In this document: piece after piece, positions 9,201 through 21,200 of the stretch
Layout: each line of letters starts with the position of its first letter
Numbering within the stretch: the stretch's first letter is position 1
Assembly (NCBI GenBank): GCA_013399695.1
Contig: VXAU01000944.1
Location: 204,151-268,150 of the forward strand
From: Formicarius rufipectus
Taxonomy: Eukaryota; Chordata; Aves; Passeriformes; Formicariidae
Direction: 5' to 3'
DNA: 64,000 nt
Translations under genes and position numbers: made by a program
The notes under the pieces: generated by a model
Told to the model about the DNA's origin: nothing
Databases searched by the model: none
The model's input: the letters and a program-made list of their open reading frames with translations, nothing else

Positions 9201-12200
9201 CCTCTAATGCTCAGTTTGTGGTGCTCTAATATTGTAATTAGAAAAGTATAAGCATGACTCCTTATTTTGAAGATTTATGTGTGATTCCTTCCTTATTGGT
9301 TATCTTTATGGTCTTCTTGGTTTCCTTTTTTCTGCTTTCTTACTGGCAAATAGTTTTATCTCTTACAGCTAAGAATGTACATTCTGTGTTGTTTTGTATT
9401 CCCTTTTTCTGTGATTGGAGTGAGCTTTCATTTATATAGTGTATTATATAGTGTATTAGTTCCTCTCTGCCTTAAGTAGAGCAGGATTGCTGGCAAGGCT
9501 GTGTGAGATGGTATGGAATAGGATGACTGTCTTACCTAGTAAAAATGGATGTAGAAAGGGCCTTTTTTTTCAGAAATTCTTCCTTTTTCTTCATGTTTCA
9601 GAAACTTTCATGAACAATCCTTATGTATCTTACCAGTTAGATTTTAACATGTTGAACACCAAGTACTCTGACTTCTGGGTCTTACAAATCAATCTGACAT
9701 TCATTTGGCATGGAAGGAGTGATTTATAATACCTTACAGGAGAACATAATCAGAAGTCAATGTCTTGTAACTACCAAAGATGCAGGCAAGGTTGAATCAA
9801 TAGACAATCTATGGCATGCTTTTATTTATAGCATCCTGGTGTTTAAATTATTTGGCTTTATAGTCTGTTTTAACTTATGCAGTGAAATTACTATATGGAG
9901 TTGTGAGTAGTAGAAAATACATAAGGAACTTATAGGTTAGGGGACAAATTTAGTCAGTAAATATAGGTATGAATGTTGTATTTAAGTTAAAATGTGTGTC
10001 ATAGTATCTGATCATTATTGTTGTAATTGCAGCCAAGAGGCAACAGAAAACATGGTGCATCATTTATCATCACTAGAGCAATTACAGGTAAATATGACTT
10101 GTTCTTATGTTCATGACTTCTAAGAATGTGTGGATTACTTGTAAATTTTACAATTCTGCCCTTTAGAATGGCTTTTGTAATGGCAATGGAGTACAGTCTG
10201 TGTTTTCAGGAAGATGTTTCCTGATTGTCGATATTGCTTTGTTATTTTTATGCCAATTTTGTGAGCTTTCATTTATCTGAGAATTTAAACTCTGCACTTT
10301 GCAATATGAGTCTTTCTGTTTTTTTTTCTCTAGCAGCTCTTGCATTGTGCTGATTGCTAGTTAGACAGTTCCATAAGGAAGTTTTACGTTCTGATTATAT
10401 TCTATTGCATAAACCAAGTGTTAAAAAGTGGTAATGGAACTGCATTTTCATGCAGTAGAAATTTCTCTTTAAAATTTCCAAAAATGTGATTTTTTTTTTT
10501 TTGCGGTTTGCCATTTGCATTTACTCTAACATAAGAATTTCTGTAAGCTGGAGGATGTTTTAAGACTTCTAGAGATGTTATTTTTGCCTCTTTCTGTTGT
10601 AGGTCCTGCGTTGTTTTTGCTTAGGTACATCTGGTACAGGTAGGTGTGATGAAAATATTGCTTCCTTTTTTTTCTATTTGGCAATATTTTTATGGCTTTT
10701 TGATTTGAGGTAAAATAATTCTTAATGAGGCAGAAATTGTGCATTTGTTTAGAATACTGTCCAAGCAATGTTTAGAATAGTGTCTCTTCATAAATTAAGT
10801 TGTAACCACCTGAAGCCTATCTAGAAAAGAACTGGTGTATATCAGTTTGATTTTGTGCTTTTATCAGAAGCTGAATTAAATTTGCAGTTGGAACGTCATC
10901 TTTCTCTAAACATATATTTGTCCTCCCCACTCTCAGCTGAGGTATTGCAAGTGAAGTTGTGGTGTGTGTTTGTGTTTTTGGTGAATTTTTGTTTGTTGGT
11001 TTTTGTTTGTTTGTTTTTGTTAGTTTTATGTTGGTTTGTTTTGTTTGTTTATTTCCTTAAGCCTCGACGAGAGGAATGATGTCATGGGAGGGTTTGCTTC
11101 CTTTGGAGTAATAATTGTAAATTTTTTTCCTTGATAATTCAAAGTGTCATATAAAAAGCTTGATAACTATTTGAGCAACACTCACGCCATTTATAAATTG
11201 GAGTTCTGATTCAAAAAGTGATTAAGTGGTCCCAGTAATATATGGGAGTAAATAAAGTGTTTCTGAAGAATTTCAGCTCTGTAGTTGTACTACTGTGTTG
11301 ATGTACTTAGCAGATTTGAAGGTATGAATTCCCCCTTTTAAAGGATTTTTTGTTGGTTTTGAGATATATTAAGGGGACATTAATGTGGATTCCCGTGAAA
11401 CAGTACTATACTTGAATTTGGCAAGGAATCCTCTTTTCCCTATTGCTGTTCTATTTTATTTTTGCCCATTTTTTGGTGAGAGAGTGATATTTATGGTCAT
11501 CATACAGTCGTGTCTAGTTAAAAGGATTCAGTTGTGGACAGAATTAACTTATTTTTCTTCTCTCCCTCCAGCAGTCATATTTAAAGTCTAAAGCCAAGCT
11601 TTTATAATTGAGTCTAGTTGCTATTTTCATGTATGTAATAAAAGTGTTTGGGAGGAAACTTGGGAGGCCTCTAGTTTAAAGTCCTGCTAAAAGCAGAACA
11701 TTGAATTCAGGCTGGGTTCCTTAGAGCTCTGCCCGGCTTGGTCTTGAAAAGGTTAAAGGATGGAGATCCCCAAGACTCTGGTCAGCCTGTTCCAGTGCCT
11801 GACTGGCTTCATGGTGAAGTAATCTCTTCCTTATATAAACTTGGAGCCTATTTTATAATCATCAAGGCATTTAGGTTGGAAAGGACTTTTACAATCATTG
11901 AGTCCAACTGTTAACCCAGCACTGCCAAATCCTCCAAATAGTTGACCATAGTTTTTTGTGTTCCTGTCATGCACCTCTGTTGCTCCCATCTTCGTGGTAA
12001 CCTCAGGTGTCAGAGAGCTGCTGTTTGATCTCCCTGAAGCCTTCCCTTCTCCAGGCTAAACAAGTACAGTGCCTTCAGCATCTGCTTATAGGGCAAATGC
12101 TCCAGTCTCCTACCACTCTTTGGTGGCCCTCCTGTTTACTGGTATTCTTCTTTTAATGGGTGTCCCAAAATTGGCTGGTGACCAGAGTATAAAGAACGAT

Positions 12201-15200
12201 GAGTAAGTAATCTGTTCCCTTAATAGGTGGTTTTGTTCTGTTAATACAGACAAGGCTGTTATTACCCTTTGTGGCTGGCAGGGTGCAGTGTTGATTCATG
12301 TTCAGTTGCTAAAGATTCCCAGCTGATTGATGGTTGCCTTAAAGCTGTGTCATCCTGTCTGTGTATCTCAGGTACTGTTTTTGTTAGCTATATGTTCTGA
12401 TTCACCTGATGTTTCTGGTATTTCAGCCCTGCCAAGTTTTCCCTGCCCACTGGACTGGTTCGACTGGTTAGTAAGCAGATCAGCTGGCACCTCATACTTG
12501 CCAGGTAACCGGCTCACGTGCTTTTGCATCTTTGATGGCTCTGAATGCATTGATGCTTCCTCTGCTCTGCCCACCATCCCCGCTGGTAACTGTGCTCAGT
12601 TAATACTGTTCTGAGGTCATGTTACTTGTTTTGGTTAAGTACTGGAGGTATTTCACAGGTAGCCTTTTGAGAGGAAGCTCAGTCTGCTGCTTAAGGGCCT
12701 TCCCTTCAGTTAATGCACCTCTGCTCAGGTCTGAATGTCTGGCTTTTGAGGTGAAGTGGTTTGTAGTGCAGTCGTTCTCAAACTCAAGTCCTGACTTTGG
12801 TACATTAAAGACCTATAACTTGGAAGGATACGTAATTTTAAAATAAGCAATTTATATTTATGGAAAGTGAATGCATATCTTCAAGACTTGTCTGTTAATG
12901 CATGTACAGAGAAGTGAGAGTTTCAAGGCTAGAAGTAGCTGTTCTGCAGTAATTTTAGCAACATCAGTAAGATCACTGGTGTTTAAAAATAAGCATAAAT
13001 ATGTACAGAAAAATGGTTCATTAACACGAAGGTAGCATAGAAGGTTTGATTTTATGTTGTGTATGTAGGTACAAAGGCAGGAGATGTGCCCCTAAGTAGA
13101 CTACATAACTTACTGAAGTACAGTATTTGTTTATCCCAGATTAAGCCATATATAGTTTTGGATGTTTGCTGTTGTAAAGTTATCCATAAGGAACATCTGA
13201 TTCAGACCTCCCCTGCAGTGAGATTTTAGGCATTGTTTCTGTTTTCTGAGTCCTCCTGGAAAAGAGTGGCAGATAGATTTTGGTGACATAGAGTTTCATA
13301 GAACTGATATTTTCTTTCTAATAAAAAATTGATATTTCCCAATTTGTTTTGATTTATGAAAGAGGCAATTTATATCTAAAGTTGCAGAAAAGCACCTAGG
13401 AATCTGATGCATGTTCTCTACGGAGTGGACTTTAAATGAACTTTCAAACCTGTATTTTCTCTTTCAGCAATGGTAAACTGTTGGCAGTTGTTCAAGACCA
13501 ATGTGTAGAAATCAGGTAACTTAGTATTGTCTGGGGCTTCCTGACTACAGTTGTGAAGTTCTGAGAAAATGTTTCTAGTCATTTACTAAATGTACTTGTA
13601 AAGATTTTTCTGCTTTATTAAAGTTATCCATGGAATAACCATAAAAGCAGAAGCCTTCTGTTTCTTCTTAGCTTTTAGCTATTCCTCATTTGAAAACCCT
13701 CTGAACCAACAAAACTGCTCCTTTACCCCCCAATTATAAATGCTATAGATACCTGTATGTAGGTATCTCTCTCTCTTTCAAGATGTGAAAGAAAAACAAT
13801 CAAGATGCACTAAAATACTCAACACAAATCATGATCTTTAACTTTTGCCTTTCTGTCCCCTCTAGAAATTCTCCCCTTACAAATAAGTAGCAAGTATTGT
13901 TCTCTGCAGAGTAACTGGCATGTATAATACTTCACCTAATTTTACAAGTAGAGTGGATTGCCATCCAGACTGATGCTTCCCCTTTTCTCCTTTCTCTAAC
14001 AGCAAGCTCTCCTTTGCCAGTTCAAGAGCACATTCAGCTGTAGAACAGATCTTGATTGAGTGTGTTTACTTCCTTCACAAAAATCCATTTGCTAGAAGGT
14101 CAGACCTTCTATTTATATGTAAAAGAAGCAAGTGTATGAAAATTGTTCAATCAAAAGTGGTGTGAACACCATAAATGTCAGCTTATAGACTATAGAATAA
14201 ATCTTGTTTCAGCTGTATTAATGTAACTATATTCTTGCATTGTTTCTAAAATTGTTACCTAGGGAATACTTTTTTTTTTAAAGTTATATTAAGTGCTGAA
14301 ATGTTGCTATCCTATTTTGAGCAGCATTATGAATAAATGAGGGATGTTAGTATTTATGCAGTGGGAATGGGGTTTCTGAAATACTCTTGTTAGTTACTGT
14401 AGTTGACTAAGGGTGAAGGCTACTCTCTGCTTTTTTTGAACAAGTAGTTAGAGGCATGCAGGCCCTAGAATTGAGTATTTTTCTGGTGTTCTGTTTGTAA
14501 TGGAAAGTTGAATATTTAAATCCATATGAGTCTTTTTTTTTGGCAGGTCTGCAAAAGATGACTTTGTATCTATAGTTGGAAAATGTCAAGGTATGGCAAC
14601 CTCTACATCCTTTCTTAGTGTTGTCACTGTTTGTTATTCATGCCTTGCTAAATGATGACATTGGCTTACTTTAATGTTGTGACTTCTTAAAGGTGTTGGG
14701 AAGAATCTTGTAATAATTTTGCTTTGTGACTAGCTCCATTACCCTTCCTTTCTGTCTTCTTTTCATGATGATTAACATATGAAACCTGAATCTGAAATGA
14801 AATGATAATTAAAATTAGTGGGCTTGAGAGACATAACGGATGATTTTTCTCTTTTGACGCTCCTTTGAAATAAGCTTGTGATGCAGGAAAGCATCCTGCA
14901 TTTTTTTTAATGCAGTTGGACTTTTTGTTCCGTGTAAGGGATTATATTTGCATTTCACTTTTATTAATGACTTTATTCCTTTTTCATAGTGCCAAAGGAT
15001 CCCAACCCTCAGTGGAGGAGAGTGGCATGGAGTCATGATTGTACGTTACTTGCTTACGCTGAAAGCACTGGAACAGTCAGGGTGTTTGACCTGATGGGTA
15101 GTGAGCTTTTGGTCATTTCACCGGTATGTTCCCTCTTTGATTAACTATTAGTATAGTAAAACTTTTTTTAAGATCACGGATAATTTCCACTCTTTGACTT

Positions 15201-18200
15201 TTTTTAAATCACAACTTAGTTTACTATAAATGCTTACACTGTGAATATGATGTGGAAATGGACCATAAAAAATTTACATATAACATATCTATCATATGAT
15301 CAAGAGAAGTCATGTGTTGCCCTTACAGCAGCATAAAGGTCATGTTTTACTTCTGTCTTGGAATTGTGGTAGATCTGCAGGTACATCAGATAATGAAAGT
15401 ATAGAATCACCTAATTAGCGTGTGTGCAAACAATTACAGTTTGTAGTAATAGATTATAAATCTTCATTTTATATGCAGAGTCAATTATAAATCAAGAAAT
15501 ATGATTGCTAGAGCAATAGGACAATTTTGTTTTGCTTGGTATGATAATAGATAATTGATGTTGACAGGCCCCACGAAGTATTTTCTATTTTGTATGTTCA
15601 AAGGTTATATCAAACTCATTTGTGAATGTAACTGAAATATATTTCCTTAGTGTGTTGGCTTTGTGAACTTTATAGTAATAAGATTTCTTTAAAGTACAGA
15701 TAAAATGAAGTTCATTTTGTTACTAATACAAATTATGAGGCGTTTTACTTTTTAAAACAATATAGTAAATTTAATTTCCTAGTTCTTTCAGTAACAAAGA
15801 CACTTCTTTTTAAATCCATTTTTCTCTCAATGTCTGCCTTGATTTTTGGGTAAAGACAGGAAATTTTCCAGGAGATCTGAGTTATGCTATTGCTGGATTG
15901 ATCTTTCTGGAATACAAAGCAAGTGCTCAGTGGTCAGCTGAACTACTTGTTGTTAATTATCGTGGGGAACTGAGAAGTTACCTTGTAAGGTAAGCATACA
16001 TTTTGACTTGCTTTGAGAAGTTGCAGTGAACTTTCTACGCTTTAAAGACAATAAATCTGAAATAATACATCTGTTTTTTTTCCCCCTGCATATTTAGTGT
16101 TGGAACAAATCAAAGCTTTCAAGAAAGTCATAGTTTCAGCTTTAGCAGTCATTATGCCCATGGGATAACAACTGTCATTTATCATCCTGGTCACAGGTAA
16201 GTGTTCTGTTTGCTACCTGACAGTGATATGTAAATGATGAGCAGAAGTGGCAGAATAAATGTGTTGGATACAGAGGGGGAGAAGGGAAATTTAGTGCATC
16301 AGTAATAACACATCATGTCTCATTCTGCCTATGAAAGAAGCCTTAGATAATCTCATTTACCTTGACTTTCATTATCTAACTAGTAATGTCCTTTTCTGTC
16401 TGAGTACCTTGCATGAGCAGCATGCATTTTGTAGAATGTCAGGAATAGTTTTGAATGATGTTTCTGAATGTGATAGGAGTAAAGGCTGATACATAAGTTT
16501 GGTTGGGCTTTATTTTTGGTTTTGTTTTTTTGTTTCTATCTGGAATTGACTTCTGGACTTGTTGGCCAGCCCATTTTCCTTAGTGTTCTGACTGGAACTG
16601 CCAGGAGTGGAGTTGTCCTGTGATGTGTTTCCTATGTTAATAACGTGTTGGTTACAGAAACCAGACTTGAAAGGTGGACTAATTGACTGCGTGCTCTTGA
16701 ACTTGATGTAGTTGGAATAGGTCCTGGTTAGCCTACTACTTGTGCTACTCTTTTAATACCAACTTATTATATAGCAAGATTAAACAAAGCAACTGTTTCT
16801 TCTGTTTCTCTTTAGTTGTAGGAACTAAACTTCATTTTAGATATTTCTCTTCTGTTAGATCTGTTAGGATTGAATCCATCAGTGCAATATATCACTGTTC
16901 TGTTTTAAATGGAAGTTAGGCTTGGCTATAGAATACCAGAAGAAACTCACTGTTAAACTTTTTCTCATTCTTCAATGTTGAGTGAGCTGTCCTATCTGTC
17001 TTAGGAAAAAAAAAAAAAGATTATTAATGAGATATGATGTTCTTCTAGCTTATTATTTTGAGAGATTAATTTTGCCTATGGATCCTTCTTGCTACCTAAT
17101 TCATATCTAGTAACTTCACATAATTAGTGTTCAGTAATAGGTAATGTAATAGGTGTGGGTTATGGAGCTTTGGTAGCGCTACCTGACCAGACAACAGAAC
17201 CAACTCATTGTTTCCTTTCATCAGACCAGAGTTAATGGTTCTGACACAGTTTCCGAAGTTACCTTTTCTGGTCCTAATATTAGGAATTAGATTCTTGTAA
17301 CAGTAAGTGATGCGCGAAGCATTCTAGATAATATTCCAAGAGGGGTCAAGTAATTATTGTGATACTAGGATAGATGGATATGCTTGCTTTGCATTTTTGG
17401 TGAATTTCTGAGTAAATTATGTCAGAACTGTTAAATTCTTATGATGAAGGAATCCATTAGCAAACAAATACGTAGCAAATCAGCTGGCATAGTTGTGAAC
17501 CAAATAGTATGGACATTGCTCTGTGTGTGCTAGTGGCAACTTCTACCTATAGAGGTTTAGAAGGGGGGAAAAAGTAAAAATGTCAAGTTTTGTCTTCTTT
17601 CTTTCCTTCCATGTCCAGCAGAGTGGTAGCTTTGTTTTTCCTACTATTACAAGATCTTAGGTTAATGTTTTCCAACTTGGTATTCGTGTGAAGTAAAAAA
17701 ATAGGAGACAATACTTGTTTTGTGCTTAGAAAGTTTATTTGGAATATTAGTAATTAAAATGACCTTTCTGTGGAATCTTAGGGTTGGCATATCTCTTTTT
17801 GTTGTCCATATTCCATGTTTTCTAGGGAGAGAAATGACCTTTGTTTACATGAAGAAAGGTGCTTCTGTCTGCTACTTTGTAAAAAGTTGTTGTGTGTGGT
17901 GTGCACCTTCAGAAATTGCTTGTTTTAGCCAGGAAATATTATTACTTATTACATGAAAATAAAACTAGTCAAGTGGAGTCACCTGTGAATGAGCTCTCTC
18001 CTGCTAAGTGAACTGGATTAGTTGAAAAATTGATACTTGAAAGAATGCACAATTGGGTGAAATGGAAAGAAAGCAAGCAAACCAATGTTTTGCCAGTTGT
18101 GTAGGCAAGTCTTTTCTGTTTTGAATTTAATCTGTGGTAGAAGACTCCTACATTTGACACTGGAGGACTCTAACATCATGAGCAGAGTCTCTTGCTGCAA

Positions 18201-21200
18201 TCTTGTTATATCCAAAATCCCGCCAGACTAAAGAAAATAGTAAATATATAGGAACCCCTCAAAATCTTAATATTGAGTAATGTGAACTTTGATCACTTAG
18301 CACAACTTCAACTTTGTCACTGTGTGCTTTCTTGCATTTCATGCAGTCTCAAATGGTGAAGTTATACTGGTCTATTTTTGCTGCTTGTAAGGCTTGACTT
18401 ACCACACTTTGCATTACTGTGCATTTGCACATTACCCATTACAGAGCAATAAAATAGCACTTAAGAACTTAATACATTTAATTTTTTCAACTAGATGTAT
18501 GATAATTGCAAAGAGAATATATCAGTAGGGAATGTATCTGAATCTGTAGGAAACAATGAAGCAGTGGTTTTGGGGAAGAGTCTAATAATGAGTTTCACTG
18601 TTGTTGAAAAGTGTTATATACCTAAATTTCGATACCAAATGTTGGTGCCCTCATGTGATGCAACCTTCACCTAGAATTGAATTTATTTTAGTTGACACTT
18701 TAGTTGACAAAACTGTAACGTCTGCTTCACTGTGAGCTCTTTGTAAGCTCTAATGTGTGGTTCAACAGTTGCTTGAGTATCTTAATCTAGAACTGAATGC
18801 CTTAACTCAGGGTTATCTGCAGTACGACTCCTACAGAAAATGTTTGATGTTAAAGGCTAAAGTTTGTAATGAAGGGCTTGTGATGAAGGGGTTAAAGGGT
18901 TTCAGACTCAGTTGAAATTTGTTTGTTGTATGAAAATCAGTGAGTAAAGAATGGCATATGAGGTTTTTCTTGGATGCCTCAACTGAACTTATTCTCAAGA
19001 CCAGTATTACGCTGGTTATCTTCAACTGAACTTTGTAACAACCTGTGGAATAGAGTACTCCTGAGGTACTGCAAGAGCAACTGTTTTTTGAGACTGGAGG
19101 AACTTCTGGAGATCGTGTAATCCATTCCCTTTCACCACCGGGTTGGCTGGATTAGGTTGTCTGGATCCACGTCACTGCAATCCAAGACCTGCACATCTGT
19201 ATCCTCCCTTAGGAGCATGACCTGTTTCAAGGCCTCTGATGTGCAGGGGGAGCTGCTCCAGAGGGTGCGGGGGACTGAGCCGGGCAGCACATCACCCTGA
19301 TTGTGCAGAACATGTTCAGAGATGGATTCTGGCCTTGATTTTGTACAAAGTGCTGCACCCACTGACTGCAGTCGAGGCCTGGCACGCACTGCTCTCTGGA
19401 GCTCCCTGAAAGGAGATTGTAGCCAGGTGGGAGTCAGCCTTTTCTCCCAGGCAGCTAGCGACAGGACAAGGGGACGTGGTCTTAAGCTGGGCCAGGAGAG
19501 GTTTGGTTTGGACACGAAGAAGAAAGTTTTCTCAGAAAGGGTGATTAGACATTGGGATAGGCTGCCCAGGGAGGTGGTGGAGCCAGTGTCTCTGGAGCTG
19601 GCCAAGTTGAAATGGTGGTCTTTGGTCATAGGTTGGGCATGATGATCTCAGGGGTTTTTTCAACCTAATTTGTTCTGTATTCATCCATGGTATAAATCAT
19701 CTTGCTGTATGTTTGTGAATAGCATGAGACACGAGATATTACTTAAATTTTACCAACTTCTTAAAGAGGATTAAATGTATAAGATATTTTTCCTTTTTTA
19801 TTTCTTCTTTTTTTTATTTAATTGGACTTTTACTGGAAAAGTTTTGAAATGCACTCAGGTCAGAGCTGAGCTCTATGAGCAGCACCCTTTAGGGAGAAGA
19901 GCACTGCAGGAGCGATGCAGCCTTGGAAAAGGGATAACAGTGCTTCAGGCTCTTGCAGTTGTGCCTTTTTTTGCAGATACTTTTTGATGGGTTATTCATT
20001 TAAATGATGCTTCTGAACAAACTTAGACACATTCTTAAGATTTTCATCAAAGTAGTCATCAGTTAAATATCAAACTGCTTGTATTAACAAGGTGAAAGGG
20101 CTTCTAGGGAAAATACTTTCATACAGTTTACTGGTAATCAGCAGTGATTATAGGAGTTAGGTCAAAGTTTTTAAAATGCCATCTACTATGTATAATGACA
20201 TTATTATGCGCACATGCGTTATTGGTAGAGTGGCTTTAGAAAACAGAATTGACAAACCTTGATGCTTTTGATTTCTCAGCGAAAGAGATGTAGGTTTTTT
20301 GCCTCATCTGAATAAGTGGAAATGTAATGCTTGAACAGAATGATGAGAGCTTTTTGTATGCTTAAACTATAATTTTTTATAATTCTTATGGTAAGAGAGA
20401 AACTCGTAGACAAACTTACTTTATTTTAGATGTTGGGAATTATGACTCATCTGGAAAGCTACAGATGAGAATGGATAGGTATAAATGCCACAAATAACAA
20501 CTGTCACAAATAATATTTAAAGTATTTTTGTATTTCAGGGTATTTATTTACTGACATATGTTCAGTGTCTTGGTATATATAGTCTTTTTGTTACTGCAGG
20601 CAAACTGCTGTACACTTAAGATTATTAGAAAAAAGCATGTGGAAGTATATGAAGTTACAACGTGACTTTATATATTTTACAGACTTCTCCTTGTAGGAGG
20701 CTGTGAAACAGATGAAGATGGAGTATCTAAAGCAGCTGGTTGTGGGATATCTGCTTGGAGGATTCTGTCAGGTTCTCCTCATTACAAACAGGTCACTAGT
20801 TACGAAGATGACATCAGAACAGTAAGTCTATTGTCCTCATTTAATTGGATGAATATTGTCACTGCCAGAAGTTCAATATGTATCTTTATGAAAGAGGAAT
20901 TTGATGCAGTGTTTTGCTGTTTTCTGAGCTATGATGTGAATGTCTAAGTAGTTATCTTTTTCTCCCAAGAATCTGTTTTTGCTTTTTCTGTAGTATGATT
21001 TAAACTTTTAAGTTCTTGATTATCTGTTGTGCTTTTAAACACCAAAACAACAGGAAAGAACAAAATATATTGTGGCATGGAAATGTATCTACGTCCTTTA
21101 TTGTACACTGGGATGTGTCTTTGTTGGGAAAAAAGTTCCAGTTTGTCCTTTTATTACTTCAGAACAAAAGGCAGCACACTTGAAATAAATGTTTCAGTTT

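Larger units (their letters stand above)
10640..12426 (+). other. NBAS: NBAS intron 3
   Basis: 1.8 kb holding a GTTT-type simple repeat (about 10961-11052) and two adjoining CR1 fragments (11650-12199). The rest is unremarkable AT-rich sequence. Confidence 0.8.
16197..20682 (+). other. NBAS: NBAS intron 9
   Basis: 4.5 kb, largely AT-rich and featureless. It contains one CR1 3' end at about 19375-19690, preceded by an unusually GC-rich unassigned stretch from about 19110. Confidence 0.8.
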
